Positions 24,865 to 37,312 of a stretch of 64,000 nt of DNA are shown here, piece by piece. Under the pieces are notes generated by a model that did no database searches, was not told the DNA's origin, and saw nothing but the letters and a program-made list of their open reading frames with translations. The position numbers and the translations under genes are program-made. Origin of the DNA: Capillidium heterosporum (lineage: Eukaryota; Entomophthoromycota; Entomophthoromycetes; Entomophthorales; Capillidiaceae); the NCBI GenBank assembly GCA_016630905.1, contig WBMQ01000002.1, positions 1,736,001 through 1,800,000 of the forward strand, read 5' to 3'. Every line of letters begins with the position of its first letter. Within the stretch, counting starts at the first letter, position 1.

Positions 24865-26187
24865 ATGCCAAAGTTTATCTTTCCACCTTACCCAAAGAAA
24901 ATCGACTTGTTGAAGTATGCACAATCGTTAACCAACTTGAGTAAAACTAGAGCATTCCTGAATAATGAAGCTGCTGCAGGTAAATACTTTGAAAAGCTAC
25001 TTCAACCTAATTAAAATTAAAGACAAGATATTCAGTAGTATAGGAACAGATATCTTTAAAGACAAAGTGTTAATCGACCTTATGCCTGGTTCATAGCTGT
25101 TTTCAACATTCGTTTTAACCAAGTAATAGGTATCGGAGCGTTGACGCGACATGCTTTAAATAGTGATGTCAAAGGCATAATTGCATTGGAGCCCTACTCC
25201 CCATTTGTAGCTAATTTTAAAGTAACCCTATGTTTATATTTTTATTTATAGTTTTTAAGGAGTTGGAACAGATATCTGGAATACCTATTGAGCATGAGCA
25301 TAACGAAGCTAGAATAGACCACACGTTTCCGGCTTTACTTTACGATACCATAGCTCCAGAGCATAGGAAGATAGTTAGGAAGACTGAAAATTGGGAGAAC
25401 TGTAAGGTACATTCCACCAAAGCTTTATATTAACTGCAAACAAACATTCAAACAGTGCATCCCGATTTTGTGATGACTTGCTTTGGCTCTTCCGTCAAGG
25501 AATCCTACTACTTTAGCTATTCGTTGATCAATATGATTTACAATAAACAAGGCTGGTTCAAGTATGGAAGGTTCCCACTGTACATGCTTGCTCCGTCTGA
25601 ATTGTCTAAAGTAATGCTGTCGCATCGTATATACAATTTTAACGTTTTTAATTTGATAGGGGATTGTAGGTGCGTCGGTACTAGGGTTTCTGTGGCGTGC
25701 CGTTGCTGAAATGCAAGAGTGCTTGCAAATCCCTAACGACCTTCTGACCCCCAAGGTAAAGAATTAATTTTAAACTTCTACTAACTAAGCATCGAACCTT
25801 AAGAAAAATCTCCAGATACTCCAGTTTGAACCGCATCTTATACCTCAAATTCAAGGTAATTTAACTGCACCTACTTGCATTTAATTTAAAATGATTTTAT
25901 ATGTAGCTCCCCTGGGATCCTTCACCTTTGTAACCCAGAAACTGATGATGCGTAAGAAGCAGTCCATCAAATCGTGCTTACCGTAAGCTTTTACTAAGGA
26001 TGTAGCTAAAGCCATAAATAGCTCGATCGCCCCTGGCATGAAGAACGTAGGAGCTACCTTGGATATCAACCTCCGCAAGAACTGTGAAGAGATAACGCTA
26101 GCTGAGATTGATGCCATAACAACGGGATATGTGGATTGGTACGAAAAGCGGTTTGGTATCCAACCGGTCCATGACTTTGCTTATTAG
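24865..26187 (+). CDS. MTF1: Mitochondrial transcription factor B / rRNA adenine dimethyltransferase-like (Mtf1/TFB family)
   Basis: A Rossmann-fold SAM-binding protein of the KsgA/Dim1/TFB family. The N-terminus is MPKFIFPPYPKKIDLLKYAQ. The SAM motif I follows as KVLIDLMPG-IGALTRHAL, split by an intron at 25089-25129, then GIIALEPYSPF (motif II acidic region). Later segments are HPDFVMTCFGSS, the Arg/Phe-rich FKYGRFPLYMLAPSELSK, and GSFTFVTQKLMMRKKQSIKSC. The C-terminal domain has APGMKNVGATLDINL, EEITLAEIDAITTGYVDWY and a terminal AY. This resembles fungal Mtf1, the mitochondrial RNA polymerase specificity factor, more than rRNA-methylating Dim1, because the catalytic NLPY-type motif is not evident (VMTCFG at its place). 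Most introns are 33-55 nt. An in-frame TAA near 25983 is removed by a 39-nt intron (GTAAGC...AAATAG), which also restores a normal join. About 320-330 residues. Confidence 0.65.
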
Positions 26188-26588
26188 GATGGTACTTGCT
26201 AAATAAAAATTAGAGTTTGTAGCTTGATACATCTGTAAGTGGGTAGTAATTATCTATTGTAAATAATGCTATTTTCTCTTTTTGTATATAGTATACACTT
26301 TTTGCCCATTTATAAAATTCCAATGTACATATACCATATAAATCGGTAATTAAATACTTTATATATTTATAAATGTCGAATATCATCAGCTAAAATATAA
26401 CTGTAGTTTAACTAATAGTCATTTCTTTTAGATAAGGACTTTCTATACCATATCTATTATAAATTTTGCACTTTTCAGACTTCAATTGTTGCCTCAATTT
26501 AAAAGAGATGACGTCAAATTCCTTGATAAAACTTTGGCGAGTTTGCCTACAAGCTTCCTTACAAACCGAAAACCATAGCAAACAAAAC
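26188..26588. other. Upstream region of the INTS7-like gene
   Basis: About 400 AT-rich bases. An upstream in-frame ATG at 26508 could add 27 residues to the INTS7-like protein (MTSNSLIKLWRVCLQ), but I judged that stretch to be leader sequence. Confidence 0.4.
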
Positions 26589-29500
26589 ATGAGCTACCGA
26601 CAACCAGCAATAGCCAATTTAGATTACCCACCAATTAAAAACCTGGAACCCAATATAAAATTCTACTCAACCGATACCAGCAATGGTAGTAACCCAACCT
26701 CCATCCATTCCAACACCACCAACATTGAAATCCAAAGTATCTTGAACAATTGTGAAAAGTACCCCAGCATCTTAGAGAAACTGATACCTATACTAGATAG
26801 GGAGAATGATAGGGTATTATTAAATAGCTTAAGTGTACGTTTGGTTGAGAAATTTCGCCCTGAGAAGGAAGGTATCTTTAAACCTAACACCACCACCTCG
26901 TTCAAACTCAGCATTATCAAAGTCCTCAACAAAATTTGTCAGAAAGTCGATCGTCTAGTCAGCTTCGAAGAAATTTTGAGCAAGTTGTTCAAGTTTTTAA
27001 ATGACAATGACAGTTTCAATCGAGGGTTGGCTTTAAGGTAACATTTCTATTCTTTGTACCTTTGTGTTTATTTATGTCGTAGAGCAATCTCAGTATTCAA
27101 CAAGGAGCTCAAAGGCAATCTGGTAGTCCACGACATTTATTTGAAGTTTTTGAACAGCAAAGTGGACTTTGAAGTCATCGAAGCTTTAGTAGCTAGTGAA
27201 AAGCTGTTGGTAGTTGATGCCTTGTTTTCCAAAAAGCTGTTGAACCTTTTGCTGGTTAAAGTTAAGGAGGACACCAACCTTCATCTGAGGCTGATGATCT
27301 TGGATACTTTGAAGTTGTATAGATGTTACATCTTGACTGACGATTCAGTAATTATATATAGACATCGCCGTGTTAACCTGCAAGTTTTTTAGATATACTA
27401 TTTAGTTGAGGAACTGCTCGATGATATTATTAACTCTCAGGATGAAGTTGACAGTGACAACTCCGACTATTATTGCAAAATTCTGGAGGTTCTCTCCTAC
27501 CTAGCTTCTAAAAAGTTCGAATTAATGGAAAAGCATGTACTTTTTAATGCTTTTAAAGCTTAATAACAATATATGTTGTAGGTAAAGCTTCTGCTGAGTT
27601 TATCAGATGCGAATCCCGTGGGCTTGAGTACGAAGGAAAATTTGCTGATTGCAGTTACCAATTTAAACCTATTAAGCTCAACTAAGAACGTCAATCTACT
27701 CAATCTCGAAATTCCAAGGCAATTGATTCAGTTCCACAACAAGCACCTTTTAAACAATGTTGATGCTGAAGTGCCTACAAAAGTCGTCTATTTTAAGGCA
27801 CTAAAGCAGTTTGTACGTCTGTTTACTTACAACACCAGGAATGTAACTTTGCTGCTGGATAGTATTGCCTCGGAGATCAACGATCTAGTCTTACATTATT
27901 TAAAGGATCCAAAACGCAACTTATTTTTAACTTTAGAACTTGGAAATCTACTCCTAGCTTTAACTTATCATCCCAACCCAGCTTACAACTTCCAGTTTAA
28001 AGAAGATGATTTTAGGTTACGATCAATCAAAATGAACGTAGAAAAGTTGGTTGAAGTTGTTAAGTTGCTGGCCTTAAACCAGCTGTACGTCGATAAGATC
28101 AAGGTCTATTTGAACCGATGTTTAAACCTGTTGTTTGAACTTCTATTCAAGTTCGACTCCACCAACTCGGTCAATTTCAAGTACAAGGTTGATTTTGTAA
28201 TAAGTTTGTTGGAGTTTGTCGATTCCGAGCTGCTTCACTTCCCATCAACCAACCGTTCTATCGACCTCCTGCTCAAGTTTTGTAAGCGAATATTTGTCGA
28301 CTTTTTCCCTACCTCAGATTTGGTGGATTTAGATGAGTTGATGTCAAAGGTTGAAATCTTTACTAGATCTGAAGTTAAGGTAATATTATAGCAGCCACTC
28401 TTATTTATACAGCCCATAGTGGACGGCACTAAATTTGTTACTATTTGTGACTCCGACGGAGCTCAGTACTAAACAAAGCTACCAAAGTTCCCTGAACCGA
28501 GTCGTTGATTCTATAAGTACCAAAATTAACTTGCAAAAGTTTGAGTTGGCTATTGACGCTTTGAAGACTACCAACTACAATTTAGCTATTCATCTACTGA
28601 ATCCTGTTTCAAATATAGTAAGCATTACATAGCATAATATTGCTAACAAGCGGTTAGTGTCAAAGTAACACTACGAGAAATTTAGTTCGAGGATTAGTCC
28701 AATTTTCCAAATTCGAACTAGTAATTATGGGATGCACAAGCCTCAATGAATTTATAACTACCTTCCAATCCGAAGACCCCGGCTGTAATCTGTCTGCCGC
28801 TTTTATTAGATTTAAAGTATCATTATATCTATATTTCAACAGCTTATTCTTTTATTTAGGAGCTGGGTAATCCGTTTAACTTTAATCTGCCTTCCCAGCT
28901 CATTGCGCTTCGCCAGTTCCAATTCGATACATACAAAGCGGTGGCCCAACTTTTCGCACCTTTACCCTCCAAACTTGAAGACCTGGTGCTATCTAGGTCA
29001 CTAATGTATAAGGTAATTGATTCATATTACTTTGTAGTTAAATTATCTTATTTAGATTGATAATGTAACTCGTAAGCTACTCCAATTAGCTGACAAGGCA
29101 GATCAAATATCCCGTAGTACCGACATCAACCCAAGTACCAAAATCCATTTATGTACGACAATCAGCATATGCTACCGATTGATTATGCTACTCGACTCTA
29201 CCTTGAAAGGTGAGTACCTGGATCGCTTTACCGAGTTTCCGTTGAAGGCTGATTGGGAGCTGGATGCCAAATCTAGGGACGACAAATTGCAATGGTCCTA
29301 CGACTGCCTAATTGCTTCTCACCTCAATTATCTAAAGAAGTTAGCTATGCCGGAGGATCTCCATGAGCCCATTGACCTAGACAAAATTAAGGATGCCGTC
29401 TTTTGCATTCTAACTACCCCGTGGTGCCTACCTGAAGGCTTGCTCCACAAGAAGGATGAGCTTGATTTGAATCTAAAGTTCAAGTTCCTAGAGCATGGTT

Positions 29501-29892
29501 CCGGTGCCCCACCTTTCCCCTTCCTCCTGCAAGGTTGTTTAGCCTCCCAACTTGCCAATCATTTGCAAAATTTTAGTGCCAAATCCTACCGTGTTCAATT
29601 GCAAGTTATGGCCAACTTTCCTTACCGCTGTAACTTGAATACCAATTTGACATTGAACGACAAGCTTGCCTTCTCTTGTCCAGTTGAAGTACACCAGCTT
29701 GATCTCAATATCCATAAAGTTTTGGACAACTACCGCTATCTCAAATTCGTACAGGATAGCAAGTTTACCGATCTACACGTCAAAATCAAGTTGAAGATTT
29801 TCAAAAATGATGACCAAGGCAAGGATGAAGGATATTATAAGGAGTTTTCCTACTGGCTCGGCCGTGATGTTCTTTTGGGATTGACTCCTTGA
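26589..29892 (+). CDS. INTS7: Integrator complex subunit 7-like protein
   Basis: Eight exons: 26589-27037, 27083-27347, 27393-27536, 27582-28379, 28420-28617, 28658-28816, 28860-29012 and 29056-29892. They sum to exactly 1001 codons (1000 residues plus stop; the human protein is 962). The N-terminal third is an alpha-helical ARM/HEAT solenoid whose order matches INTS7: YPSILEKLIPILDRENDRVL, then TSFKLSIIKVLNKICQKVDR, then DNDSFNRGLALRAISVFNKEL. That last block parallels the NDPVARAITLRMLGSL region of animal INTS7. The C-terminus (PPFPFLLQGCLASQLANHL, then a beta-rich NFPYRCNLNTNLTLNDKLAF) fits the Pro-rich and Ig-like end of INTS7. Integrator cleaves nascent RNA and terminates promoter-proximal transcription in animals and plants. 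The call rests on pattern similarity by eye. Alternative: another HEAT-repeat scaffold such as an adaptin-like protein. Start could also be 26508. Confidence 0.6.
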
Positions 29893-30578
29893 AAGTATTA
29901 GCTCAAATATTTTCAATTGGAAGATGGACCTTCCTATTGCTTTCTCTCTTTCTACCTCTGTGGGCTTTGGTATTGGCTTTTAAATAAAGTTTCTTTGCTG
30001 CGACTCTTATAGTGATTTGATGGCATATTTAAGCTTGATACTATTGTATTGATTCAGATACAGTTTTTAGCTTAGTGTGTTTGATATTTTGGACAAATCG
30101 TATGTCGTTTCTGAAAAGAACAAGTATAGTCTTTGGTTAAAAGTATATGAAGCTAACTCTATTAAAACGAGCAAGAAAGCTTCAAAAAGTAATATGATAG
30201 CTAAAGCTATGTGCTTTTTGTATAGATTTATGTAGTCCAATTTGATATGGATACTCTTTATGCTAGAGAATCTTCTATCTAGTCATTAATTCATAACCTT
30301 ATTTTATTTACAATAGTCGGTATTGAGGTTTGGAATATGCTTAGATTTCCGTATAAGCTGCATAGGTATAAGGTGGAGGTTTCCCATACGTTTTCAAAGT
30401 GGGGGTGATTGTCTCCAAGAATAACTGGTTCAAGCTTAAATTAAAGAACATTCTATCTTCGATTTTAGAAATCTAACATCTGAACTCAAAGCTCCTTCCA
30501 AGCTCTTTCTTACAAGCGACAGTTTTGAAATAAAGGTTGGCGATAGAAGCACTTATCTCTTGGAGAAATTAGAATACA
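29893..30578. other. AT-rich spacer
   Basis: About 690 bases with no supported gene. The right part is upstream of the calcipressin gene. Confidence 0.5.
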
Positions 30579-31298
30579 ATGGCGATCGAACATTTAATAA
30601 TCAACCCCATCAACGTCGAAGAGGAGGAATATAATGTCAATATCAAGCGGTCCAACTGTATGGTATTTGTCGATCTACCTAGTGAGTTTTTTGTAAATTT
30701 CAAATTGGAAGCTTTAAAGCTGGAAGTACTCCAATTTGGCGAAGTTGTTCGGTTCGTCCCTTTGAAGAAGCTGGGACGTATAATAGTGGTTTTCGACATT
30801 GAGGAGACTTTAGGTTTTAGCGTCACTCAAGCAATACGGTATTTACACATGAGGACTTTGACTGATGGTACCGTACTTAAAGTTTACAGTTTGGAGGTAA
30901 TTTTTTAGTTTTGATGAGTTAAATTTATGTTTTTGTAGCCTATACAGACCTTGGAGAAAGACTACCTTAAAGTTAACCAGAGCAAGAAGTTGTACTTGAT
31001 ATCACCACCTGCTTCACCACCCGACGACTGGGTTGCAGCTGAAGAGGAACCACCCAACTTGGAAACCTTCTCTTCCGATTTGATAGCGGCTTTGAATAAC
31101 CTAAAGATATGCGATGATAATTATGCTGATGAAGATACAGTTTATGGTAGTAATAGAAACAATGATGAGATCTCGCTCCCCATTTTTATTGAAAATCTCG
31201 ATGAGGATGTACCTAGTATTCTTATCCAGGATTATAGTCAAAATTACGATAGTAGATCGAGGGGACTCGTCATACCCAAAACCTCCTTCCCTGTCTGA
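30579..31298 (+). CDS. RCN1: Calcipressin / regulator of calcineurin
   Basis: Binds and modulates the Ca2+/calmodulin phosphatase calcineurin. Two exons, 30579-30896 and 30939-31298 (42-nt intron), give 225 residues. The N-terminal half is an RRM-like fold (CMVFVDLPSEFF ... VLQFGEVVRFVPL ... IIVVFDIEET). The family signature follows: LYLISPPASPPDDW, the SP-repeat box whose serines are phosphorylated (GSK3/MAPK priming in yeast), then EEEPPN. Near the C-terminus VPSILIQ fits the PxIxIT calcineurin-docking consensus. The frame stops at 31298. An overlapping frame continues with PKPPSLSDNTLQLIVVI and ILPTPDSPL, which also looks coding, so a last exon joined by an unresolved intron is possible and the C-terminus is uncertain. 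Confidence 0.85.
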
Positions 31299-31950
31299 TA
31301 ACACACTACAGCTGATAGTGGTAATCTTGCCGACTCCTGATAGTCCACTAAGGAGTTGTAAATCCTTGGATCATTTATATCTTCTCATTTTTAAATTATA
31401 GTATGTATGGTTACTTGGCTTTTTACTTTTTTTAATTCCTTTTGGATAAATATAGTGGTTTGTACTGCTTTGGCTATTTGATGCAACTGTTAAATATACC
31501 ATAATAGTTAAAGTAAATTTATAGCTAAATACACTATTTTGGACAACAATAGTTTAGTTTTGGATTGCTTGATGTGCTTATGTTTTGTATATATATTCCA
31601 TCTATTGCTATGTTTGGCTATAGACAATAGCTGTTATAAATCAGTTTGAAAAGCCTAGCTATTTACGAGAAAATAGGTATCAGCAGATACTATATACTGA
31701 TATTTCTTACAAATATCGAAAATATTCACTATTTTAATACAATATGTAAATTTAAATATACTAGTATAAATTAGTAATAAAACATTAACAAATAAACCAA
31801 TCCAAAATAATGACTAAAGCAAAGTGGATACTAGATAGTATATATACAAATGGGTGAAAACAAGCGATTAAACTAGATATTGCTTTATAGGATGCAAACT
31901 TGTCAAGACACAAATCTTTGAAGACAAAACCATTAAGTACCTAGTCCACC
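31299..31950. other. Convergent 3' spacer
   Basis: About 650 bases between the calcipressin and glycolipid transfer protein stops. The first 100 bases may hold a further calcipressin exon; the rest is AT-rich without features. Confidence 0.45.
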
Positions 31951-32716
31951 TATAAACCCTTCTCATGATTACCCTCAATATAGAACTCATCCAAGATGTT
32001 CAAAATGTTGTCGAGGGCAGCGAGCCATTCAACTAAAGCCTTCTGAACCTTGCTGTAGTCGTTACCTAATTTCTTATAGAAATCGACACGGTAAGGACAG
32101 GCCTTCATAGCAAGCTAAAATGAAAGGTAAATATACATATATAAATAGCAATTTACAGTGAAGACAGGTGAAATCAAAAATGAGTGGTAGTTCTTAAGAG
32201 TTCTACCATAAGCTTCCGAGAACGAAGTAGCCAATTCTTCTTGGGGCTTTTCTTGGTTCTGTTTCAACGCTTCACAGGTGAAACGGAGACCTCTGTAACA
32301 AATTTAGCATATATTAAATCACAGCAGATTACCTCTTCAACCACAACAAACCTTGAGTTGCTACGCGCTTCTTACCCAAACCAACTTCACTTAAGACAAT
32401 CTTTTGCAAAGTGTTGAGTTCAGTTGGGTTCTTGAGGAAAGCAGTGCGGATTTTCTAACAAAATAAATATAGAGTATAAAAGTATAAAAGGCACTTCTAT
32501 ATTGCCGTTCATATCCGACTTTACTGGAGCAAAGGCGGTGGAGTGCAGCATGTCTTAAAATGAAATTAATATGGAATTTGAATTTAAATGCTTACCGAAA
32601 AGGGCAACTACCGACTCTGTTGCCTCGAGGAAGGGAGCTACTTCGATACCATCTTGGATAGGTACATCGACATAGGATCTCTTAATCGTCTCAAAGTAAT
32701 CGACCTGTGCACTCAT
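31951..32716 (-). CDS. Glycolipid transfer protein (GLTP/HET-C2 family)
   Basis: Moves glycosphingolipids between membranes in the cytosol. Five exons on the minus strand are separated by introns of about 40-45 nt, giving about 200 residues, the usual GLTP size. The start MSAQVDYFETIKRSYVDV (ATG at 32716) begins the all-alpha fold. The lipid headgroup-binding set is present: Asp, Asn and Lys in VKSDMNGNIEKIRTAFL, Trp in QGLLWLKRGLRF, and His in LKNYHSFLISPVFTLAMK. The C-terminal helices (ACPYRVDFYKKLGNDYSKVQ, then WLAALDNILNILDEFYIEG) are typical of the fungal HET-C2 branch. HET-C alleles take part in heterokaryon incompatibility in Podospora, but nothing here shows such a role. Confidence 0.93.
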
Positions 32717-33557
32717 AATTGGATTATTGGTATAAAAATAGAGGTTGGATTTGAATGGTTTCGTCAATTTATCCTCATTCAACTTGCTAAATTTGCCTTA
32801 AACTAAACTGTTTAAGGCATTAAGCTAATAGAACAAAGGTATTGGATAGAGTTGTTAGTTTTAATAGGCTGATTATCGAATTGAACTTTTAGAAGAATTG
32901 ATGTAAAAAGCTAATCTGCCAATCAGTCACTTTAATTTTAAAGCTAAAGTCTAAAAATTGATAGATGAGCCAGACTTTTTAGTAGATATAAGTTTATTGT
33001 AGATACTGCCAATAGCTGCTGAAGCTTTTCATATAGGAGCTTTATTAACATGATACAACACCTATCTCAGTTCCAATATAGTGAGCTTTTTTTTAATTTT
33101 ACAAAAGTGTTGGATATTTTAAATAGAAGTAGGGAGATGAAAGCAATTTTGTTAAAGTATTTATAAATGTATTTTCCAAGCTTACATCTATGAATTCTGA
33201 ACAGGTAATCCTATCTCTCAGTTCCTAACTATATCTACAGCTTTATCAAATCCTACTTTGGAAATTAAAGATATAGTTTGAAGCAGAAGTGCTTGTTTCT
33301 TATCAACTTATAATTAGTGCTATAAGCTTTCATCCAACAGCAAAGTCATATATCAAGCTTCAATTTGCTAAACATTGCAAAAAACCAGTTTTAATGCGTT
33401 TAATTTAGTGGAATTGCGAAGCCTAAACAGCCAATAAATAAATTCACTTATAGGTAAATTGACATCTTGCGTAGCCTTCACGTTAAACCAATAATTTATA
33501 ACCAGAGTTCAAAGAATTGCAAACTTATTTCTTCAAAGTAAAAACAGTACATTGGAA
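32717..33557. promoter_or_regulatory. Divergent upstream region of the GLTP and RFA1 genes
   Basis: About 840 AT-rich bases between divergent start codons. No short frame is convincing, and I could not identify an MCB box (ACGCGT) near RFA1. Confidence 0.4.
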
Positions 33558-36224
33558 ATGAGCACAATCGATCTTAGTAAAGGCTGGGTAGACCAATTCT
33601 ACACAAATACGCTACAACAAGAAGCCCCATCGTTGGTTTTTCAAGTCTTATTTACCAAGAAAGCAAAGGAAGGTGGAGATCCTAACAACATTGAACAGAA
33701 CGCCAAGTAATTTGGAAAGCTTTCGCCAATTAATCCATTCATATAGAATTGTATGCTCAGATGGACTTCATCTTATTCCAGGTTAGTTTTTACAACTATA
33801 GTTTTCTGAAAATAGCAGTGTATATAAAACGAGGGTCCGAGCATTTGATGGAGCACCTTGCTAAGTGTCATGTAATTGACATCTTCCAGTATGAAATAAT
33901 AAACCAGTCACCTTCAAAGAAGTATCAAAGTAATTATGTGTAAACTAATGTTTGTAGGTTGTTTTTGGCAGTCAATTTTAAAGTTGTTGCAACTTTAAAC
34001 GCCCGAATCGGCCATCCATCCGACAAATACGTGAAAAAGGAAAAAGAAAGCCAGGGGGTTGGCAGTGTAAGTAAATCTAGCTATACACCTACTGAATATG
34101 CTTAGGTTACTAGGGATATCTCTCAAAACGTCCAAAGCTTTCAAGGTGCACATACCAGCCAAAGTAGTTCTGCCGGGGCTTTCAGCCAAAATCCTTTTGC
34201 CTCAAACAACCCGACTTTCCAAGCCCCAACCAACTCTCATCCTAACAACGGATTTTCAAATGCACAACACGGAAACCCTTTCTCCAAGTAAATATAAGAA
34301 ATTACAGCCTTCACTAATTGACCCTAGTCAAACATCTATGAATAATGCTGGGAATGTACGGGGATTTAGCGGTCTATCTATCGGGTAGAATTCAAATGCT
34401 TCATTATACTAATAGTATTAGTGGCCAAAGTTCGTCTACTTCTACTCAAGACTGCATCGATATAGCGAGTATCAACCCGTTCAAGCACAAGTAAACTACT
34501 TTTTTATTCCTATCATTAACATCGGCTAGATCATCCTTCAAGGGTATTGTCACTGTTAAAAGCGATGTAAAGAACTACAAAAACGCCAAGGGTGATGGGA
34601 AGCTCTTCAACGTCAACTTCTTAGACAACTCGGTATGAGTATCTTTGTTTATTTGTAATAATTTTTACCTAGGGTGAAATTCGAGCTACTGCTTTTGGAA
34701 ATGAAGTCGACCGATTCTACAATATATTAGAGATCAACAAGGTAAATTACATCGGCTTTTAGCAATACTAACTTTATTTAGATGTACCAACTCTCCAACT
34801 TTAGAGTAACAAGTGCCAACAAGAAATACAGTAGCTTGAAGCACGATTTTGAACTCATGTTCCAGGCCACAACTCAAGTCATTCCAGTAACTATACATTT
34901 AGAAAAGTACTAATTATCTAGGTCGAAGATAACACACCTGCTCCTAAAATCAAATACTCCTTTGTACAGTTCAAAGATATCGAACCTCTTGAAAACAACA
35001 CGCTTATAGGTAACTGCTTGTTCATTATATATGTTGATCGTATATAGATGTAATCGGGTTGGTCAAAGAGGTATCTGACATACAAACTATCAACAGCAAG
35101 AATACCGGAAAGGAGGTAATAGGTTTTAGAAAATAAACGTTAACGTGAAGTAGCTCCATAAGAAGGAGATTTCTCTAGTTGATATGTCCATGCGTGCCAT
35201 CCGGCTTACGCTATGGGACAAGCACGCTTTGGAGGTCCAAGCTTCACCTGGGCAGGTACTGGTTTGCCGTTCAGTTCGGGTTGGCGAATTCCAAGGTACT
35301 ATGTTTTTAGAATCAACCTAAGTTAGTATTTAGGTAAAAACATCCAGACTGGTGGCGATACCCTTATCTCTATCGATCCGGAGATCGAAGAAGCGTACGC
35401 CATTCAAAATTGGTAAGAGTCTCTTCCAAGGCTTCTTTAACCACTTCTAGGTCTGGCTCCATCAACGCCCAAACCGAGTTTACCTCGTTAGCTGCTATCA
35501 ATAGTGGGGAAGGGCGTAGTACTTTCGATGCCCCTTTGATGCACCTACCTGATATTAAAGATAACCCAAACTTTGCCACTCAAAAGGTAAAATTTGCAGC
35601 TTCTCTTACTAACAATTTAGGCCGAGTTTTTCACTGCGTATGCCACAGTCTCTACATTATTTGGAAACTTGACCTACCCAGCCTGCCCCAAAGAGGGATG
35701 TAACAAAAAAGTTACTCAGCTCACTGCAGACCAGTGGGAATGCGCAAAATGCTGCCGTACCTACCCCAAGCCCTTATACCGGTACGTATATTTGTTTAAA
35801 TTTTATTAAAACGTTGACAGCTATATCATCACCTGCCGTGTCTGTGACGACAAAGAGGATATTTACGTCCAATTATTCGATGACCATGCTAAGGTATTAA
35901 TGGGTATGGACGCCGATACCTTTGAAATGATCAAAGTACGCTTTTAATTGAGGCTTTCCTAGTGCTAATACAACTTTTTCACTAGGACGATGAAACTAAA
36001 CTTAGGCAAGTTATGAACAACGTCAATAACACGCCGGTACTACTCTCTTTGATGGCTAAGCGGGAGACCTACAACGTAAGTTTTGGTTTTAAAGCAGCAT
36101 TTTTAACATTGCCTTTGACAATTAGGACGTCGAGAAGATCCGTTACAGTGTTCGAGGTCTCAAGATGTACCCTTACCAGGAATCTAACAAAGCTCTTATC
36201 GATTCTATCAAGGAATACCTTTGA
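33558..36224 (+). CDS. RFA1: Replication factor A large subunit (RPA70)
   Basis: The single-stranded-DNA-binding subunit for replication, recombination and repair. There are at least twelve exons with introns of 35-60 nt. An N-terminal OB fold ([17 protein letters not shown] ... LVFQVLF ... [18 protein letters not shown]) interacts with partner proteins in the family. A Gln/Ser/Asn/Pro-rich linker follows (from about 34080). DBD-A begins [20 protein letters not shown] and continues with [22 protein letters not shown] includes [33 protein letters not shown] and [15 protein letters not shown] contains the zinc site [13 protein letters not shown] ... QWECAKC, followed by [17 protein letters not shown], and the protein ends in [13 protein letters not shown]. 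The order and motifs match RPA70 throughout, at about 600 residues. Exon ends in the linker region are approximate. Confidence 0.93.
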
Positions 36225-37312
36225 ATGACTATTAAATTTATTGGCTTTTATTTGATAACGCTTATGTGTATTTGTATTTTCGGTACCTACTTGATTTTTA
36301 GTGCAACTTTTGGTAAAGGCTTTGGTTATTACATTAGTTTACAAAGAAATAGGTTAGCTATATAAGAGCACTCCATAAATTTGATATTGGAGTTATAAGC
36401 TTTCAATTTACTGCTTTTATAAAAATGTCTTCTGACTAGGTTATAGAATAGCTTTTCATTAAAGTATACTTTCATCTAGTAAGGCTATTACATATGAAAC
36501 TGCTAGTTTTATTTATATAGATATTTTAGGAAAAGCCTTTAGTTTTATATATCAAAGATACTATACCAACTAAAGCTAAGAGAATCTCTTGAATCTTGTA
36601 TAAGAGCTAAACAAAGTATAGTAAATTATAATTTGATATCATTTTTTGGAAAACTTGGATTATATACAAGATAAAAGTAAAAGCTTTTCTTATCTCAACA
36701 GTATAAGCTGCTTTGAACATATTTATAACTATTTATTTAAGATAGCCAGGAAATCCTTGACAAGCTCCTGTGACCATCTCCAACTTAAACTCTAGGCGGA
36801 GCTAGTTATACAAGGAAGTTTGGAAACCCCCTTTGCCTATCCTTGGAATTGGAAATCCAAAAGTAGGTACGAGATGGTGATGGGTTCCCAAAATAGCTAT
36901 TGGAAATCTGTAAAGAAAATCTCCGCCATATTGCACCTAGGAACTAGTAAATATTTCTATACAAGTGCCCAACTTTGTAGAATCGTATGATTTTTCTCAC
37001 AATCTATTGATAGCAGCCAATCAAATAATCATACGTTAAAGCCGTAGGTGGGTTTTGGCTGAATTGAGTCTATTCCAGGGAGTTGTCAGGTGTGTTGGCA
37101 AGGATTAGTTCCAGCTTTGAGAGGGTTATAGCTTGGTAAGCAATGAAATCTTCCGCTTTTGGAATTTCTAGAAGTCTAAATTGGAGAGGAATTAATCACT
37201 TTGATGTAATACTTTATTCGTCATAACGACAAGTTGGAACCAAAATTCATGGTATAAAAGACTGGACCACTTCTTTTTGTAGAGAGTTCGTCTATCCAAG
37301 TTTCAACTCAAC
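36225..37312. other. Spacer upstream of the sterol reductase
   Basis: About 1.1 kb, AT-rich. It contains the promoter of the sterol delta-7 reductase; a GGTATAAAAG TATA-like element lies at about 37250, some 60 bases before the start codon. No gene seen. Confidence 0.5.

Noticed and set aside
25881-26117. 78-codon minus-strand frame over the mtTFB-like 3' end
   Set aside because: Antisense to exons that join cleanly on the plus strand once the 39-nt intron is removed.
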